From Polaromonas sp. A23 (GTDB lineage: Bacteria; Pseudomonadota; Gammaproteobacteria; Burkholderiales; Burkholderiaceae_C), in contig NZ_MUNO01000021.1 of NCBI RefSeq assembly GCF_002001015.1, forward strand, positions 1-37,111: 37,111 nucleotides of DNA, given 5' to 3'. The notes beneath the pieces are model-generated. The model ran no database searches. It was not told the DNA's origin and worked only from the letters and a program-made list of their open reading frames with translations. This document shows positions 15,989-24,158 of this stretch, piece by piece. Numbering within the stretch: position 1 is the stretch's first letter; the number at the start of each line of letters is the position of its first letter. Both the position numbers and the translations under genes were made by a program.

Positions 15989-16571
15989 CAAGAGCGGCAA
16001 GCAGCACCCGTATCGCCGCTTCGGTTTCCTCATAATTCCCTTCGCCGAAGTGCCGGTACTGGATGCGCCCATTGGCATCCACCAGGTAGGTGGCCGGCCA
16101 ATACTTGTTGTCGTAGGCTTTCCACGTGCGGTAGCTGTTGTCTTGCGCCACCGGGTGCTTCACGCCGAAGCGCTGCATGGCCGTTTGCAGGTTCGAGGTC
16201 GAGCGCTCAAAGGGAAACTCGGGCGTGTGCACCCCCACCGCCACCAGCCCCTGCTGGCGGTAAAGCCTGGCCCAGCGGTTGACGTAGGGCAGCGTGCGCA
16301 GGCAGTTGACGCAGGCGTAGGTCCAGAAGTCGATCAGCACCACCTTGCCGCGCAGGCCGGCCATCGTCAGCGGCGGGGAGTTCAGCCATTGGTCGATGCC
16401 CGCAAACTCCGGCGCGTTACCGTGGTCGTAAAAGCTGGGGGCTGCATTGGCAACGCCAGGCACCTGGCCGGCCGACAGCGCAAGCAGTGTGGCCAGAAAG
16501 GCGCGGCGCTCGATGCCGTGCTCGGAAGGATGTGAATCAGCCGAAGAGGCAAGGGAAGTAAGAGGGGTCAT
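15957..16571 (-). CDS. Tat-exported thioredoxin-like protein (DipZ/TlpA type)
   Basis: The product is 204 aa. An ERRAFLATLLALSAG segment near residues 21-35 is a twin-arginine signal, so the protein is probably exported folded. The redoxin domain has FWTYACVNCLRTLPYV (active CxxC as CVNC) and a cis-Pro in YWPATYLVD, the form seen in the periplasmic domain of DipZ-type proteins. It follows ccdA by 1 nt, and CcdA should reduce it. The last ten residues (APSPSGRGLG) and the stop come from the repeat at 15954-15988, so the original C-terminus has been replaced. Confidence 0.88.
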   Translation of the reverse strand: MTPLTSLASSADSHPSEHGIERRAFLATLLALSAGQVPGVANAAPSFYDHGNAPEFAGIDQWLNSPPLTMAGLRGKVVLIDFWTYACVNCLRTLPYVNRWARLYRQQGLVAVGVHTPEFPFERSTSNLQTAMQRFGVKHPVAQDNSYRTWKAYDNKYWPATYLVDANGRIQYRHFGEGNYEETEAAIRVLLAALAPSPSGRGLG

Positions 16572-16572
16572 G

Positions 16573-17274
16573 TCAGAGTCCTGTTTGGATCGAAGGGTAG
16601 AAATCGGAAAGCCAGACAGCCACCACGCTGTCGTACTGAAAGTGCATGGCCAGCGCCGTCAGCACCACCACCACGCCAAAGCCCTGCTGCAGTCGGTGCG
16701 CATGCCGGGCCAGCTCGCGCACCCGCACTGACGCGTATTGGCCGCCGTAGGCAATGCCCAGCATCGGCAGCGCGGCGCCCAGCGAATAGCAGCCCAGCAG
16801 CAGCGCCGCCTGCGCCGGCTCAGGCGTGGTGGCCACCAGTGTCAGGATGGAGCCGAGCACCGGCCCGGCGCAGGGCGTCCACACCGCGCCCAGGCTCAGG
16901 CCCAGCAGCAGGCCACCCAGCTTGCCGCTGCCGGCACGGTCGCCCACCGCGTTCATGCGATTGAGCAGGCCGTTCATGTGCATGCTGAGCCACGCAAAAG
17001 GCTTGGGCCAGATCATCAGCGTGCCGAACACCAGCAACATCACAATCGCCGCCTGCCGCAGGGTGTCCTGTGTCAGGCCCAGCACATGCGAGAAGGTGGT
17101 GAACAGCAGCGCCGCAGCGGTGAAGGCCAGCGAAAAGCCCAGCGCAATAAATACCGGCCGGCTGCGGTCGCGCTGGCCGATGGAGGCGCCCAGCACCACC
17201 GGCAGCATGGGCAGCACGCAAGGCGCTGCAATGGTGAGCAGTCCGGCCAGAAAGGCCAGCAGGGGGTTGATCAT
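16573..17274 (-). CDS. CcdA/DsbD-type transmembrane electron carrier
   Basis: The product is 233 aa from ATG 17274 (MINPLLAFLA). It has about six membrane spans with the redox Cys pair at C19 (IAAPCVLPMLP) and C135 (VWTPCAGPVLG), the two halves of the CcdA fold. It carries reducing equivalents from cytosolic thioredoxin to the periplasm. With the adjoining thioredoxin-like gene it forms a split version of DipZ. It lies 14 nt after the DUF2147 gene. The role could be cytochrome c maturation, or repair of periplasmic thiols. Confidence 0.9.
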   Translation of the reverse strand: MINPLLAFLAGLLTIAAPCVLPMLPVVLGASIGQRDRSRPVFIALGFSLAFTAAALLFTTFSHVLGLTQDTLRQAAIVMLLVFGTLMIWPKPFAWLSMHMNGLLNRMNAVGDRAGSGKLGGLLLGLSLGAVWTPCAGPVLGSILTLVATTPEPAQAALLLGCYSLGAALPMLGIAYGGQYASVRVRELARHAHRLQQGFGVVVVLTALAMHFQYDSVVAVWLSDFYPSIQTGL

Positions 17275-17288
17275 GGCGGGCCTTATCC

Positions 17289-17756
17289 TTATTTCTGTGC
17301 GCTGGTGGCAGCGTCGGTGCTGCGCCGCCAGACCTGCGTCTTGCCGAACAGCGGCAGGCCCACATAGCCGCGAATCACCAATTGGTCCGGCGCGGGGTGC
17401 GTCATCAGCGCGCTGTAGGTCTTGCCGTTTTCGCGGTTGTAGATCTGGCCCTTCCATTCTCCCTCGCCCGAGGGTTTGAAGTCCGTCAGCAGCGTCATGC
17501 CCAGGGCCGGGCGCGGGTCGGCCGGCACCATCTCGGCGCCGGGCCCGCTCATCGAGCGGTTGGCCAGCACCTTGACCACCGTGCCGCAGATGGCGGGGCC
17601 GCACGGGGCCAGCTGAACCTCCAGGTTGCCGGTTTCGGTGACCCAGATGCCGCTGGGTGCCGTGTCCGGCGCGGCGCCAGCGGGCCACACGGCGGCGGCA
17701 AGCAGGGCAGCCGTCGCGGCCCTGAACAATGGGGTGGAGATATGCAGGCGTTTCAT
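17289..17756 (-). CDS. DUF2147 family periplasmic protein
   Basis: The product is 155 aa with a signal peptide (to about residue 28, PAGAAP). The mature part starts SGIWVTETGNLEVQL and has two Cys in APCGPAICGTVVK, then GEWKGQIYNRENGKTYSAL, the typical DUF2147 lipocalin-like core; function is unknown. AGGAAG lies 7 nt before the ATG. It is first in the operon with CcdA and the thioredoxin-like protein, so its Cys pair may be a client of that system; this is an inference from context. Confidence 0.88.
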   Translation of the reverse strand: MKRLHISTPLFRAATAALLAAAVWPAGAAPDTAPSGIWVTETGNLEVQLAPCGPAICGTVVKVLANRSMSGPGAEMVPADPRPALGMTLLTDFKPSGEGEWKGQIYNRENGKTYSALMTHPAPDQLVIRGYVGLPLFGKTQVWRRSTDAATSAQK

Positions 17757-17920
17757 GGAATGCTTCCTGTGAGTTGCGGGAAACCCATTACATCGCCGGG
17801 CTGTATCCGTCATGTGTTCATGTGCGGCCTTTTTGTAAGCCGTCTTGTCCCGCAGCGCGCCAGATACATGCGCGTACATGGCACATGCGGCCGGCCGCGG
17901 CGGATCAGCTATAAAGCCGG
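17757..17920. promoter_or_regulatory. Divergent promoter region with ACATG repeats
   Basis: This 164-nt gap separates the DUF2147 operon (-) from the two-component system (+). ACATG occurs at 17866, 17876 and 17883, the first two exactly 10 nt apart, as expected for direct-repeat binding by an OmpR-type regulator. TATAAA at 17910 is only 5 nt before the regulator ATG. A regulator site controlling both units is plausible but unproven. Confidence 0.35.
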
Positions 17921-18658
17921 ATGGACGGCACCGATCACATCCTCATCGTCGACGACGACGCCGACATACGCGAGCTGCTCACGCAGTACCTGCGCAAGCA
18001 AGGCCTGCAGGCCACCGCAGTGGCCGACGGCCGGCAGATGCGCGCCTTTCTCGCCAGCCAGCGCGCTGATTTGATCGTGCTCGACCTCATGCTGCCCGGC
18101 ACCGACGGCCTGACCCTGTGCCGCGACCTGCGCGCCAGCGCGCAGCCGGTGCCCATCCTCATGCTGACCGCGCGCGGCGACGAGGCCGACCGCATCCTCG
18201 GCCTGGAAATGGGCGCCGACGACTACCTTGCCAAACCCTTTGCCGCACGCGAGCTGCTGGCGCGCATACGCGCCGTGCTGCGGCGCACGCGCATGTTGCC
18301 GCCCAACCTGCGCGCGGCAGAGCCGGCGCGCCACATTGCCTTTGGCGACTGGAAGCTCGACACCACCGGCCGCCACCTGACCGACGCCGCAGGCACCCAG
18401 GTGGCACTGAGCGGCGCCGAGTACCGCCTGCTCCGTGTGTTTCTGGAGCATCCGCAGCGCGTGCTCACACGCGACCAATTGCTCAACCTCACGCAGGGGC
18501 GCGAGGCCGACATCTTCGACCGCTCCATCGACCTGCTGGTCAGCCGCTTGCGCCAGCGCCTGGGCGACGATGCGCGCGAGCCGCGCTACCTTAAGACCAT
18601 GCGTAACGAAGGCTACGTGTTCTGCGAAGCGGTGAACTCGCCGGGGCCGGGGTCATGA
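17921..18658 (+). CDS. OmpR-family response regulator
   Basis: The product is 245 aa. The receiver domain (1-120) has the acidic pair D11/D12, phospho-acceptor D55 in LIVLDLMLPG and the Lys in YLAKPF. The winged-helix DNA-binding domain (about 145-238) ends RYLKTMRNEGYVF, the OmpR/PhoB signature. No clear ribosome-binding site precedes the ATG. It overlaps its kinase gene by 4 nt (ATGA) and is divergent from the DUF2147-CcdA-thioredoxin operon, its likeliest target after itself. Confidence 0.95.
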   Translation: MDGTDHILIVDDDADIRELLTQYLRKQGLQATAVADGRQMRAFLASQRADLIVLDLMLPGTDGLTLCRDLRASAQPVPILMLTARGDEADRILGLEMGADDYLAKPFAARELLARIRAVLRRTRMLPPNLRAAEPARHIAFGDWKLDTTGRHLTDAAGTQVALSGAEYRLLRVFLEHPQRVLTRDQLLNLTQGREADIFDRSIDLLVSRLRQRLGDDAREPRYLKTMRNEGYVFCEAVNSPGPGS

Positions 18659-19980
18659 GTGCGGTGTCGCTGCTGCAGCGGCTCTGGCCGCGCTCGCTGT
18701 TCGGCCGGCTCGCGCTGATCTTCCTGGTGGGCCTGGTGGCGGCGCACGCACTGTCCTTCTGGCTGGTGTTCATGGAGCGCGGCCACGCGGCCAGAAGCAT
18801 GATGGCCAACTACCTGGCGCGCGACACCGCCAGCTCCGTCGCCATTCTCGAGCGCGTGCCACCCGAAGAACGCGCCGCCTGGCTGCCCCGCCTGGAGCGC
18901 CGCAATTACCGCTTTGTGCTGGGCGTAGCCTTGCCGTCCAAGGCCAGCGAACTGCCCCTCGCTCGTCAGCTCAGCGGCGCCGTGGCCCAGGTGCTGGGGC
19001 CGGCCTACCAGGTGCTGGCCAGTGAGCCGGGGCAGGCCGGCGTGCAGATGCGCCTGCACTTGCAGCTCAAAGACGGCACGCCCCTGGCCATTGAGCTGAA
19101 CGAACCGGGCATGCAAATTTCACCCTGGGTGGTGGGGGTGCTGGCAGCCCAACTGGCCCTGCTGCTTTTACTCACCTGGTACGCCGTGCGCCTGGCCACC
19201 CGGCCGCTGCAGCGGCTGGCCGACGCCGCCGATGCATTGGGCCCCGCCGCATCAGCGCAGCCACTCAGCGAAGAAGGCCCGCGCGAGGTGGTGCAGGCGG
19301 CGCGCGCTCTCAATGCATTGCAGGCGCGCGTGGCGTCTTACCTGGCCGAGCGCATGCAGATTCTGGCGGCGGTGTCGCACGACCTGCAAACGCCGATCAC
19401 CCGCATGCGGCTGCGCGCTGACTTGCTGGACGACACGGCCCTGCGCGACAAGCTGCAGGGCGACCTCAACGCCATGCAGGCGCTGGTGCAGGAAGGCATT
19501 GCCTACGCGCGCAGCGCCCACAGCGCCAACGAGCCGCCGGTGCGTGTCGACCTGCATGCGCTGCTCGACAGCCTGGTGTGCGACTACACCGACGCCGGGC
19601 GGGCCGTGCAACTGCTTGAGATGCCAAGCCTCACCGTGGCAACCCGGCCGCAAGCCCTGCGCCGCGTGATTGGCAACCTGGTCGACAACGCCCTCAAGTT
19701 TGCGGGCGCGGCGGAAATAGCTGTCACTGCCAACGAAGCCGGTGCAGTCTGCATCGCCGTGCGAGACCGCGGCCCCGGCATTCCCGCCGACCAGCTGCAA
19801 GCAGTGCTCAAGCCCTTTTACCGCTTGGAGAATTCACGCAGCCGTGAAACCGGCGGCGCCGGCCTCGGGCTGGCGATTGCGCAGCAGCTGGCCGAAGCCC
19901 TGGGCGGCCGGCTGGCGCTGGCAAACCGTGAAGGTGGCGGGTTGGAAGTGTATTTGCACCTGCCGGCTGCGTCTTTATGA
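18655..19980 (+). CDS. Sensor histidine kinase, EnvZ-like
   Basis: The product is 441 aa. Two membrane spans (about 17-40 and 160-180) enclose a periplasmic domain of about 120 residues without a known fold. A HAMP linker (180-235) is followed by the phospho-accepting H242 in AAVSHDLQTPITRMRLR, a short DHp typical of the EnvZ/RstB class, then the ATPase domain with NLVDNALKF, RDRGPGIP and GGAGLGLAIA boxes. All catalytic boxes are present. It is paired with the upstream OmpR-type regulator. The signal may be envelope redox state, judging only from the neighbouring operon. Confidence 0.94.
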   Translation: MSAVSLLQRLWPRSLFGRLALIFLVGLVAAHALSFWLVFMERGHAARSMMANYLARDTASSVAILERVPPEERAAWLPRLERRNYRFVLGVALPSKASELPLARQLSGAVAQVLGPAYQVLASEPGQAGVQMRLHLQLKDGTPLAIELNEPGMQISPWVVGVLAAQLALLLLLTWYAVRLATRPLQRLADAADALGPAASAQPLSEEGPREVVQAARALNALQARVASYLAERMQILAAVSHDLQTPITRMRLRADLLDDTALRDKLQGDLNAMQALVQEGIAYARSAHSANEPPVRVDLHALLDSLVCDYTDAGRAVQLLEMPSLTVATRPQALRRVIGNLVDNALKFAGAAEIAVTANEAGAVCIAVRDRGPGIPADQLQAVLKPFYRLENSRSRETGGAGLGLAIAQQLAEALGGRLALANREGGGLEVYLHLPAASL

Positions 19981-19981
19981 G

Positions 19982-20030
19982 CAAAAAGTGCCTCTGGCCC
20001 AATAAATACGGGCGCAAGCAGCTATCAAAA
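19982..20030 (-). repeat. Short dispersed intergenic repeat, copy 3 (inverted)
   Basis: Read on the minus strand it gives GATAGCTGCTTGCGCCCGTA, then TTATTGGGCCAGAGGCAC and a T-run, the same blocks as at 6428 and 36093. It starts directly after the kinase stop codon. Confidence 0.7.
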
Positions 20031-20100
20031 GCAGAGCAAAATAGCGACGCATCGGTTGCCCTGGGGAGGTGCAGCCAGGGGCGCGGATGGCGCCTGAAAT

Positions 20101-20190
20101 TGTCATTGCGGGCTTGATCCGCAATCCATGCCTGCAAATCACTGCCTGCAGAACGCCCACATGGATCCCGGCTCAAGGCCGGGATGACAG
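20101..20190. repeat. Paired palindromic repeat (TCATCCCGG type)
   Basis: The left arm (20102-20130) reads GTCATTGCGGGCTTGATCCG then CAATCCATG. The right arm (20161-20190) is the near inverse, ATGGATCCCGGCTCAAGGCC then GGGATGACA. Each arm is itself a small palindrome. A single unit of the same kind is at 36281-36307. It lies between the convergent kinase and GrpB genes and could act as a terminator. Confidence 0.75.
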
Positions 20191-20207
20191 GCGGGGGTGC
20201 AGGTGAC

Positions 20208-20744
20208 TCAGGCCTGGCCCAGCACCGAGCGAACAAACCCGGTCTTGCCGCGGGTGTAGGCCTCACGGTCGTTTGCGTGCTGAAGCACCAGCCCGGCCTT
20301 TAACGCGGCGTAGCGCGCCGCCAGCACGGGGCTGGCGCGCAGCGCATCGCGAAAGCGCAAACGCTCGGCCCACTCCTTGCCGCGGTGAACCACCACATGC
20401 AGATGGTGCGTACGCCGGCCGTCGGCCCAGCGCATGAACCACTGGCGGTCGGTCAGTTTGGCGTTGAACTCGGCCGATGTGGAGTAACCCGCTTCCAGCA
20501 GCGGCTCGGTCAACGCGCGGGCCACCGTCATCGACTCCACACCCGTCAGAATGTCAATCACCGGTTTGGCCAGCATGCCCGGCACGGCCGTGCTGCCGAT
20601 GTGTTCAATGTCGATGATGTTCACCGGAAACAGCGCCAGCAGGCGGTCGCGCTCGGCCACAAACTTGTCCGGCCAGCTGGCGTCATAGTCCCGCAGGCTC
20701 ACCTCTTCGTTGATGGCTTCGTTCAGGGATTCAGAATCGTTCAT
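20208..20744 (-). CDS. GrpB family protein (nucleotidyltransferase fold)
   Basis: The product is 178 aa from ATG 20744, whose ATGA overlaps the DUF1801 stop. The core IIDIEHIGSTAVPGMLAKPV followed by IDILTGV is the GrpB/UPF0157 signature, a minimal nucleotidyltransferase-like fold in which GS and the D/E residues are kept; a His-rich THHLHVVVHRG strand follows. Members are linked to CoaE or stand alone; the reaction is not known. It is the last gene of a five-gene minus-strand run. Confidence 0.9.
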   Translation of the reverse strand: MNDSESLNEAINEEVSLRDYDASWPDKFVAERDRLLALFPVNIIDIEHIGSTAVPGMLAKPVIDILTGVESMTVARALTEPLLEAGYSTSAEFNAKLTDRQWFMRWADGRRTHHLHVVVHRGKEWAERLRFRDALRASPVLAARYAALKAGLVLQHANDREAYTRGKTGFVRSVLGQA

Positions 20745-21175
20745 ATCTTGGCCCCCGCCTTGTTGCGGTGATAAGTCAACGCCATGGCAATGCAAAACTT
20801 CAGCGCCTGCGCCGGCACCTCTTTTGCGGTGTCGAACACGATACTGCGGTTCCCTTCGTAGCTGAACTCCGTCGGGAAAAGCGTTCTGAAGGTGTCCACC
20901 AGCCGGGTATTGCAATTGAAATACAGCGCGTACTGCGTGTGGCTGGCCTTCTTCGGCGCCATCCTGATCGTGCTGCCGCTCTTCGAGCGCGCCGTCAGGT
21001 AGGCCGGCTCTCCCCACTTCAAGGTTTCCTGGAGCTCGCCCACACCGGGCGTGCTGGCCGCCACCTCGAAAACCATCGCACGCAAGGCCAGCATCCGCTT
21101 TTTGACGGCGGCCGGGCAGGCGTTAAAAACAGCTTCAACCGCCGGGTCGTCAAAGGGTTTGGCGGCGGCGCTCAT
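20741..21175 (-). CDS. DUF1801 domain protein
   Basis: The product is 144 aa. ETLKWGEPAYLTARSKSGST and IRMAPKKASHTQYALYFNC are typical of the DUF1801 / YdhG-like family, and the NRSIVFDTAKEVPAQALKF segment near the C-terminus fits too. Function is unknown; structures of relatives show a small helical-bundle and beta fold. It is coupled to the GrpB gene by a 4-nt overlap and follows the thioredoxin-like gene by 3 nt. Confidence 0.87.
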   Translation of the reverse strand: MSAAAKPFDDPAVEAVFNACPAAVKKRMLALRAMVFEVAASTPGVGELQETLKWGEPAYLTARSKSGSTIRMAPKKASHTQYALYFNCNTRLVDTFRTLFPTEFSYEGNRSIVFDTAKEVPAQALKFCIAMALTYHRNKAGAKI

Positions 21176-21178
21176 GGC

Positions 21179-21709
21179 TCATACCTTCCGGCCAGTACCT
21201 GTGGAAGAACCTACCGGGCTGCCAGCCAGCGCCTTGCGCGCGTTCGCCAGCCGCTCGTCCAGGTAGGCGCCATAAAAATCGACAGACGCCAGGCCGACCA
21301 GCCGTTCGGCGACCTCTTGACCCAGGCTGTCCAGAAACAGCACCGTGGGCGTGAAGCCGGCTTTCCATGTCGCAATCTGCACGGCCGCAGTGGTGGCCTT
21401 GCCATCAAAGCCGATCAGCGGCGTGCTGCGGTCAGTGATGTTGAGCTGCCAGGCGTGCAGGCCGGCTTCGTTCCGGGCCGGCAGCAGGTAGTTGCGGCGC
21501 ACCACCTCGCAATACGGGCAGCCCGGCAGGCTGACCAGCAGCACCAGCGGCTCCTTTTTGGCGGCAGCAACTTTTGCGGCAGCGGGCAACGATTCGGGCA
21601 CGGGCAAGGCCGTGTCCTTGGCAAATGCCAAGGTGGGGATTGCCAAGCCGGGCAGCACCAAACCGCCCACAAGCGCGGCGGTGAAGTGGCGCCGCGGCAG
21701 CTGGTTCAT
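21179..21709 (-). CDS. Tat-exported thioredoxin-fold protein (CPYC)
   Basis: The product is 176 aa from ATG 21709, whose ATGA overlaps the hydrolase stop. The start MNQLPRRHFTAALVGGLVLP is a twin-arginine signal, so the protein is periplasmic. The active-site motif CPYC in LVSLPGCPYCEVVRR is glutaredoxin-like, and FTPTVLFLD contains the cis-Pro. It resembles SoxW/thioredoxin-2-like periplasmic reductases, but I cannot name a substrate. It has no obvious link to the CoA-transferase or hydrolase upstream. Confidence 0.83.
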   Translation of the reverse strand: MNQLPRRHFTAALVGGLVLPGLAIPTLAFAKDTALPVPESLPAAAKVAAAKKEPLVLLVSLPGCPYCEVVRRNYLLPARNEAGLHAWQLNITDRSTPLIGFDGKATTAAVQIATWKAGFTPTVLFLDSLGQEVAERLVGLASVDFYGAYLDERLANARKALAGSPVGSSTGTGRKV

Positions 21710-22440
21710 GAGGCGCAATCGAGCAGGATTTTTGTCAACGCAGCGGGCTCGCTGATCATCGGGTCGTGGCCGGTTTTAATCTCCACCACTTTCGAGTTGG
21801 GCAGCCAGGCACCGTCCCAGAACTTCGCGTCTTTCACGCGCAGGCGGCTCGGCTCAATGGTGGCCAGCGCCGGCTGCGTGCAATTGACGAAAGTGCGCGG
21901 CACCGCGGCCACGCGCTGAATGTCAAAGTCCAGCGGCGCCTGGTAAGTGTTGCCCGGGTGCGGCGTTTGTCGGCGCTTCACCCATTCGTGGTCTTCACCT
22001 TTCAGGCCGAACACCTCCGGGTCTGGCGGCGGGAAGCTGAAGCGCGTTGAGGCCTGGGCGGCCGACAGGCGTTGCTGCTGCACGGCGGCTGATTGGGTGC
22101 TGCTCCAGCTCTCGCCGGGCTTGGGCACCACCGCATCCACATACACCAGGTGTTTCAGCCGCTTGCCCAGCCGGTCAGCCACCGCGGTGCCAATCATGCC
22201 GGCGTAAGAGTGCACGGCCAGAATCACATCGTGCAGTTCTTCCACCTCAATGGTGCTGATCACGTCGTCAATGTGCGTGTCGAGCGTGATGGCGGGCGAA
22301 AGCAGGTGTGCGCGTTCGGCCAGGCCGGTCAGCGTGACGGCGTAAACCTTGTGGTGGTCAAGTTGCAAGGCCTGCGCCACACGCCGCCAGCACCATGCGC
22401 CATGCCAGGCCCCATGCACGAGAACGAAGTTGTGGGTCAT
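21706..22440 (-). CDS. Alpha/beta hydrolase
   Basis: The product is 244 aa from ATG 22440. FVLVHGAWHGAWCWRRVAQAL is replaced by a short oxyanion loop (HGAWHG), the nucleophile elbow is VHSYAG with Ser near residue 78, and the C-terminal His is in TGHDPMISEP. This is the plant-type hydroxynitrile lyase / salicylate esterase-like branch, often called EstC in bacteria. Substrate is unknown, probably a small ester. It overlaps the CoA-transferase gene by 1 nt, so the two may act on the same carboxylic acid. Confidence 0.88.
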   Translation of the reverse strand: MTHNFVLVHGAWHGAWCWRRVAQALQLDHHKVYAVTLTGLAERAHLLSPAITLDTHIDDVISTIEVEELHDVILAVHSYAGMIGTAVADRLGKRLKHLVYVDAVVPKPGESWSSTQSAAVQQQRLSAAQASTRFSFPPPDPEVFGLKGEDHEWVKRRQTPHPGNTYQAPLDFDIQRVAAVPRTFVNCTQPALATIEPSRLRVKDAKFWDGAWLPNSKVVEIKTGHDPMISEPAALTKILLDCAS

Positions 22441-23687
22441 CAAATTACCTCTTTGCGTTTCAGGTCAGACAGCTGCGCGTCGGAGTAGTTCAACACGCTG
22501 CGCAAAACTTCTTCGGTGTGCTGGCCCAGCAGCGGCGGCGGCAGCCCGCCGTGGCCCGGTGTTCGCACTGGCGTTGCACTGAGTTTGATCGGGCTCGACA
22601 CCAGCCGCAAGTCATTTTTTACCGGGTGCTGCCACCGGGTGACCATGCCACGCTGTTCCACCTGCGGGTCAGCAAACACTTCCGCCAGGTTGTTGATGGC
22701 GCCGCACGGCACCTTGGCCGCCTCCAGCGCGGCCAGCCAGTCGGCCTTGGTGCGCGTTTTCATCACGGTTTCAAGAATGGGCACCAGCTGCGCGCGGTTG
22801 CGCACCCGGTCGCGGTTTTTGGCAAACAGCGGGTTAGTGCCCAGCTCGGGAATGTTCGCTGCCTTGCAGAACTTCACATACTGCGAGTCATTGCCCACCG
22901 CCACGATGATGTGGTCCTTAGTGCCATCGGCAGCCGGCGCCACTTCAAACACTTGGTAGGGCACGATGTTCTGGTGCGCATTGCCCGCACGCCCCGGCAC
23001 GCTGCCGCTCACCAGGTAGTTGGCGCCCAGGTTGGCCAGCATGGCCACCTGCGTGTCCAGCAGCGCCATGTCGACCTGCTGGCCCACACCGGTTTTCTCG
23101 GCATGGCGCAGTGCAGCAAGAATCGCAACAGTCGCGTACATGCCGGTCATCAAATCAGACACCGCCACACCCACCTTCTGCGGCCCACCGCCCAGGTCGT
23201 CCCGCTCGCCCGTCACACTCATCAGCCCGCCCATGCCCTGAATGGCGTAGTCATAACCGGCGCGTTCGGCATAAGGCCCGGTTTGGCCGAAGCCGGTGAC
23301 CGAGCAATACACCAGCCGCGGGTTGCTGGCTTTGAGCGAGGCATAGTCCAGCCCATAACGCGCCATGTCGCCAACCTTGAAGTTCTCCACAAACACATCG
23401 CAATGCGCAGCCAGTTCGCGAACCAGTGCCTGGCCCTCGGGCTTGGCAATGTCACAGGTGAGAGACCGCTTGTTGCGGTTAGTGCCCAGGTAGTAAGCGG
23501 CTTCCTGCGTTTCGGCGCCTTGCGCGTCTTTCAGGAAGGGCGGGCCCCAGGTACGGGTGTCGTCGCCGGTGCCCGGCCGTTCGATCTTGATCACGTCGGC
23601 GCCCAGGTCGGCCAGCGTCTGTGTACACCAGGGGCCCGCCAGCACGCGGGAGAGGTCGAGGATGCGGATGCCGTCTAGGGAGTTCAT
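22440..23687 (-). CDS. Family III acyl-CoA transferase (CaiB/BaiF type)
   Basis: The product is 415 aa. Family III transferases move CoA between two carboxylic acids through an aspartyl-CoA ester. The N-terminal LDGIRILDLSRVLAGPW, the ADVIKIERP segment and NRNKRSLTCDI are diagnostic; the catalytic Asp is probably D178 in VAVSDLMTG. It is cytosolic and dimeric in known cases. The acid is not deducible; formyl-CoA, carnitine and succinyl-CoA:malate-type enzymes share these motifs. First gene of a minus-strand run with the hydrolase, thioredoxin-like, DUF1801 and GrpB genes. Confidence 0.93.
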   Translation of the reverse strand: MNSLDGIRILDLSRVLAGPWCTQTLADLGADVIKIERPGTGDDTRTWGPPFLKDAQGAETQEAAYYLGTNRNKRSLTCDIAKPEGQALVRELAAHCDVFVENFKVGDMARYGLDYASLKASNPRLVYCSVTGFGQTGPYAERAGYDYAIQGMGGLMSVTGERDDLGGGPQKVGVAVSDLMTGMYATVAILAALRHAEKTGVGQQVDMALLDTQVAMLANLGANYLVSGSVPGRAGNAHQNIVPYQVFEVAPAADGTKDHIIVAVGNDSQYVKFCKAANIPELGTNPLFAKNRDRVRNRAQLVPILETVMKTRTKADWLAALEAAKVPCGAINNLAEVFADPQVEQRGMVTRWQHPVKNDLRLVSSPIKLSATPVRTPGHGGLPPPLLGQHTEEVLRSVLNYSDAQLSDLKRKEVI

Positions 23688-23855
23688 GGGGGCATTTTGC
23701 CTTGGCGTGCGAGGCAGGCGTCAGCGGGCTGGTCGTGGCTGGTGGCGCCAAAAAGCCACACCTCCTCCGATTGGAGGACGGGCCGAATGCGATGGAGGCC
23801 TAGAATTCGCTAGCAGTTGCTGCCGGCTTAGGTGGCCCGATTACAGCGCCACCAA

Positions 23856-24158
23856 ATGAACCCACTTCTGATCGTCTTCTTTTTGGCCGCACTCGCCATC
23901 AGTGTCACAACTTCGTTTCTGTCCGGACGGTTCCTAAGAGGCTTATTGCTTCCAATGCTATGTTTCTTGATCTACCTACTTGGTACTTCGGCACATCAAG
24001 GAGGCTGGAAGGTTGAAGGGTTCTTGGCAGTGTCGGCATATGCCGTTGCCTTATTGGTCATGCTAGGTTTACCGATTCTCCTTATTTCAGCCTTAGGCGC
24101 GGTTTTGGGCGTTGGCCTATCGAAGCGAACGAAAACTGCAACCGGAAGTGAACAATGA
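23856..24158 (+). CDS. Unrecognised small membrane protein
   Basis: The product is 100 aa from ATG 23856; an open frame runs 24 nt further upstream. It has three predicted membrane spans (about 2-20, 24-45 and 60-90) and a short basic polar tail (KRTKTATGSEQ). No family was recognised. It overlaps the next gene by 4 nt (ATGA), so the pair is probably one unit. GC content is roughly 50-55 percent, well below the 60-65 percent of the flanking genes, which suggests acquired DNA. Confidence 0.6.
   Translation: MNPLLIVFFLAALAISVTTSFLSGRFLRGLLLPMLCFLIYLLGTSAHQGGWKVEGFLAVSAYAVALLVMLGLPILLISALGAVLGVGLSKRTKTATGSEQ

Noticed and set aside
22395..23678. Open frame of 427 codons on the plus strand opposite the CoA-transferase gene
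   Set aside because: It mirrors the CoA-transferase codons in an antisense frame and has no recognisable motif or start context.
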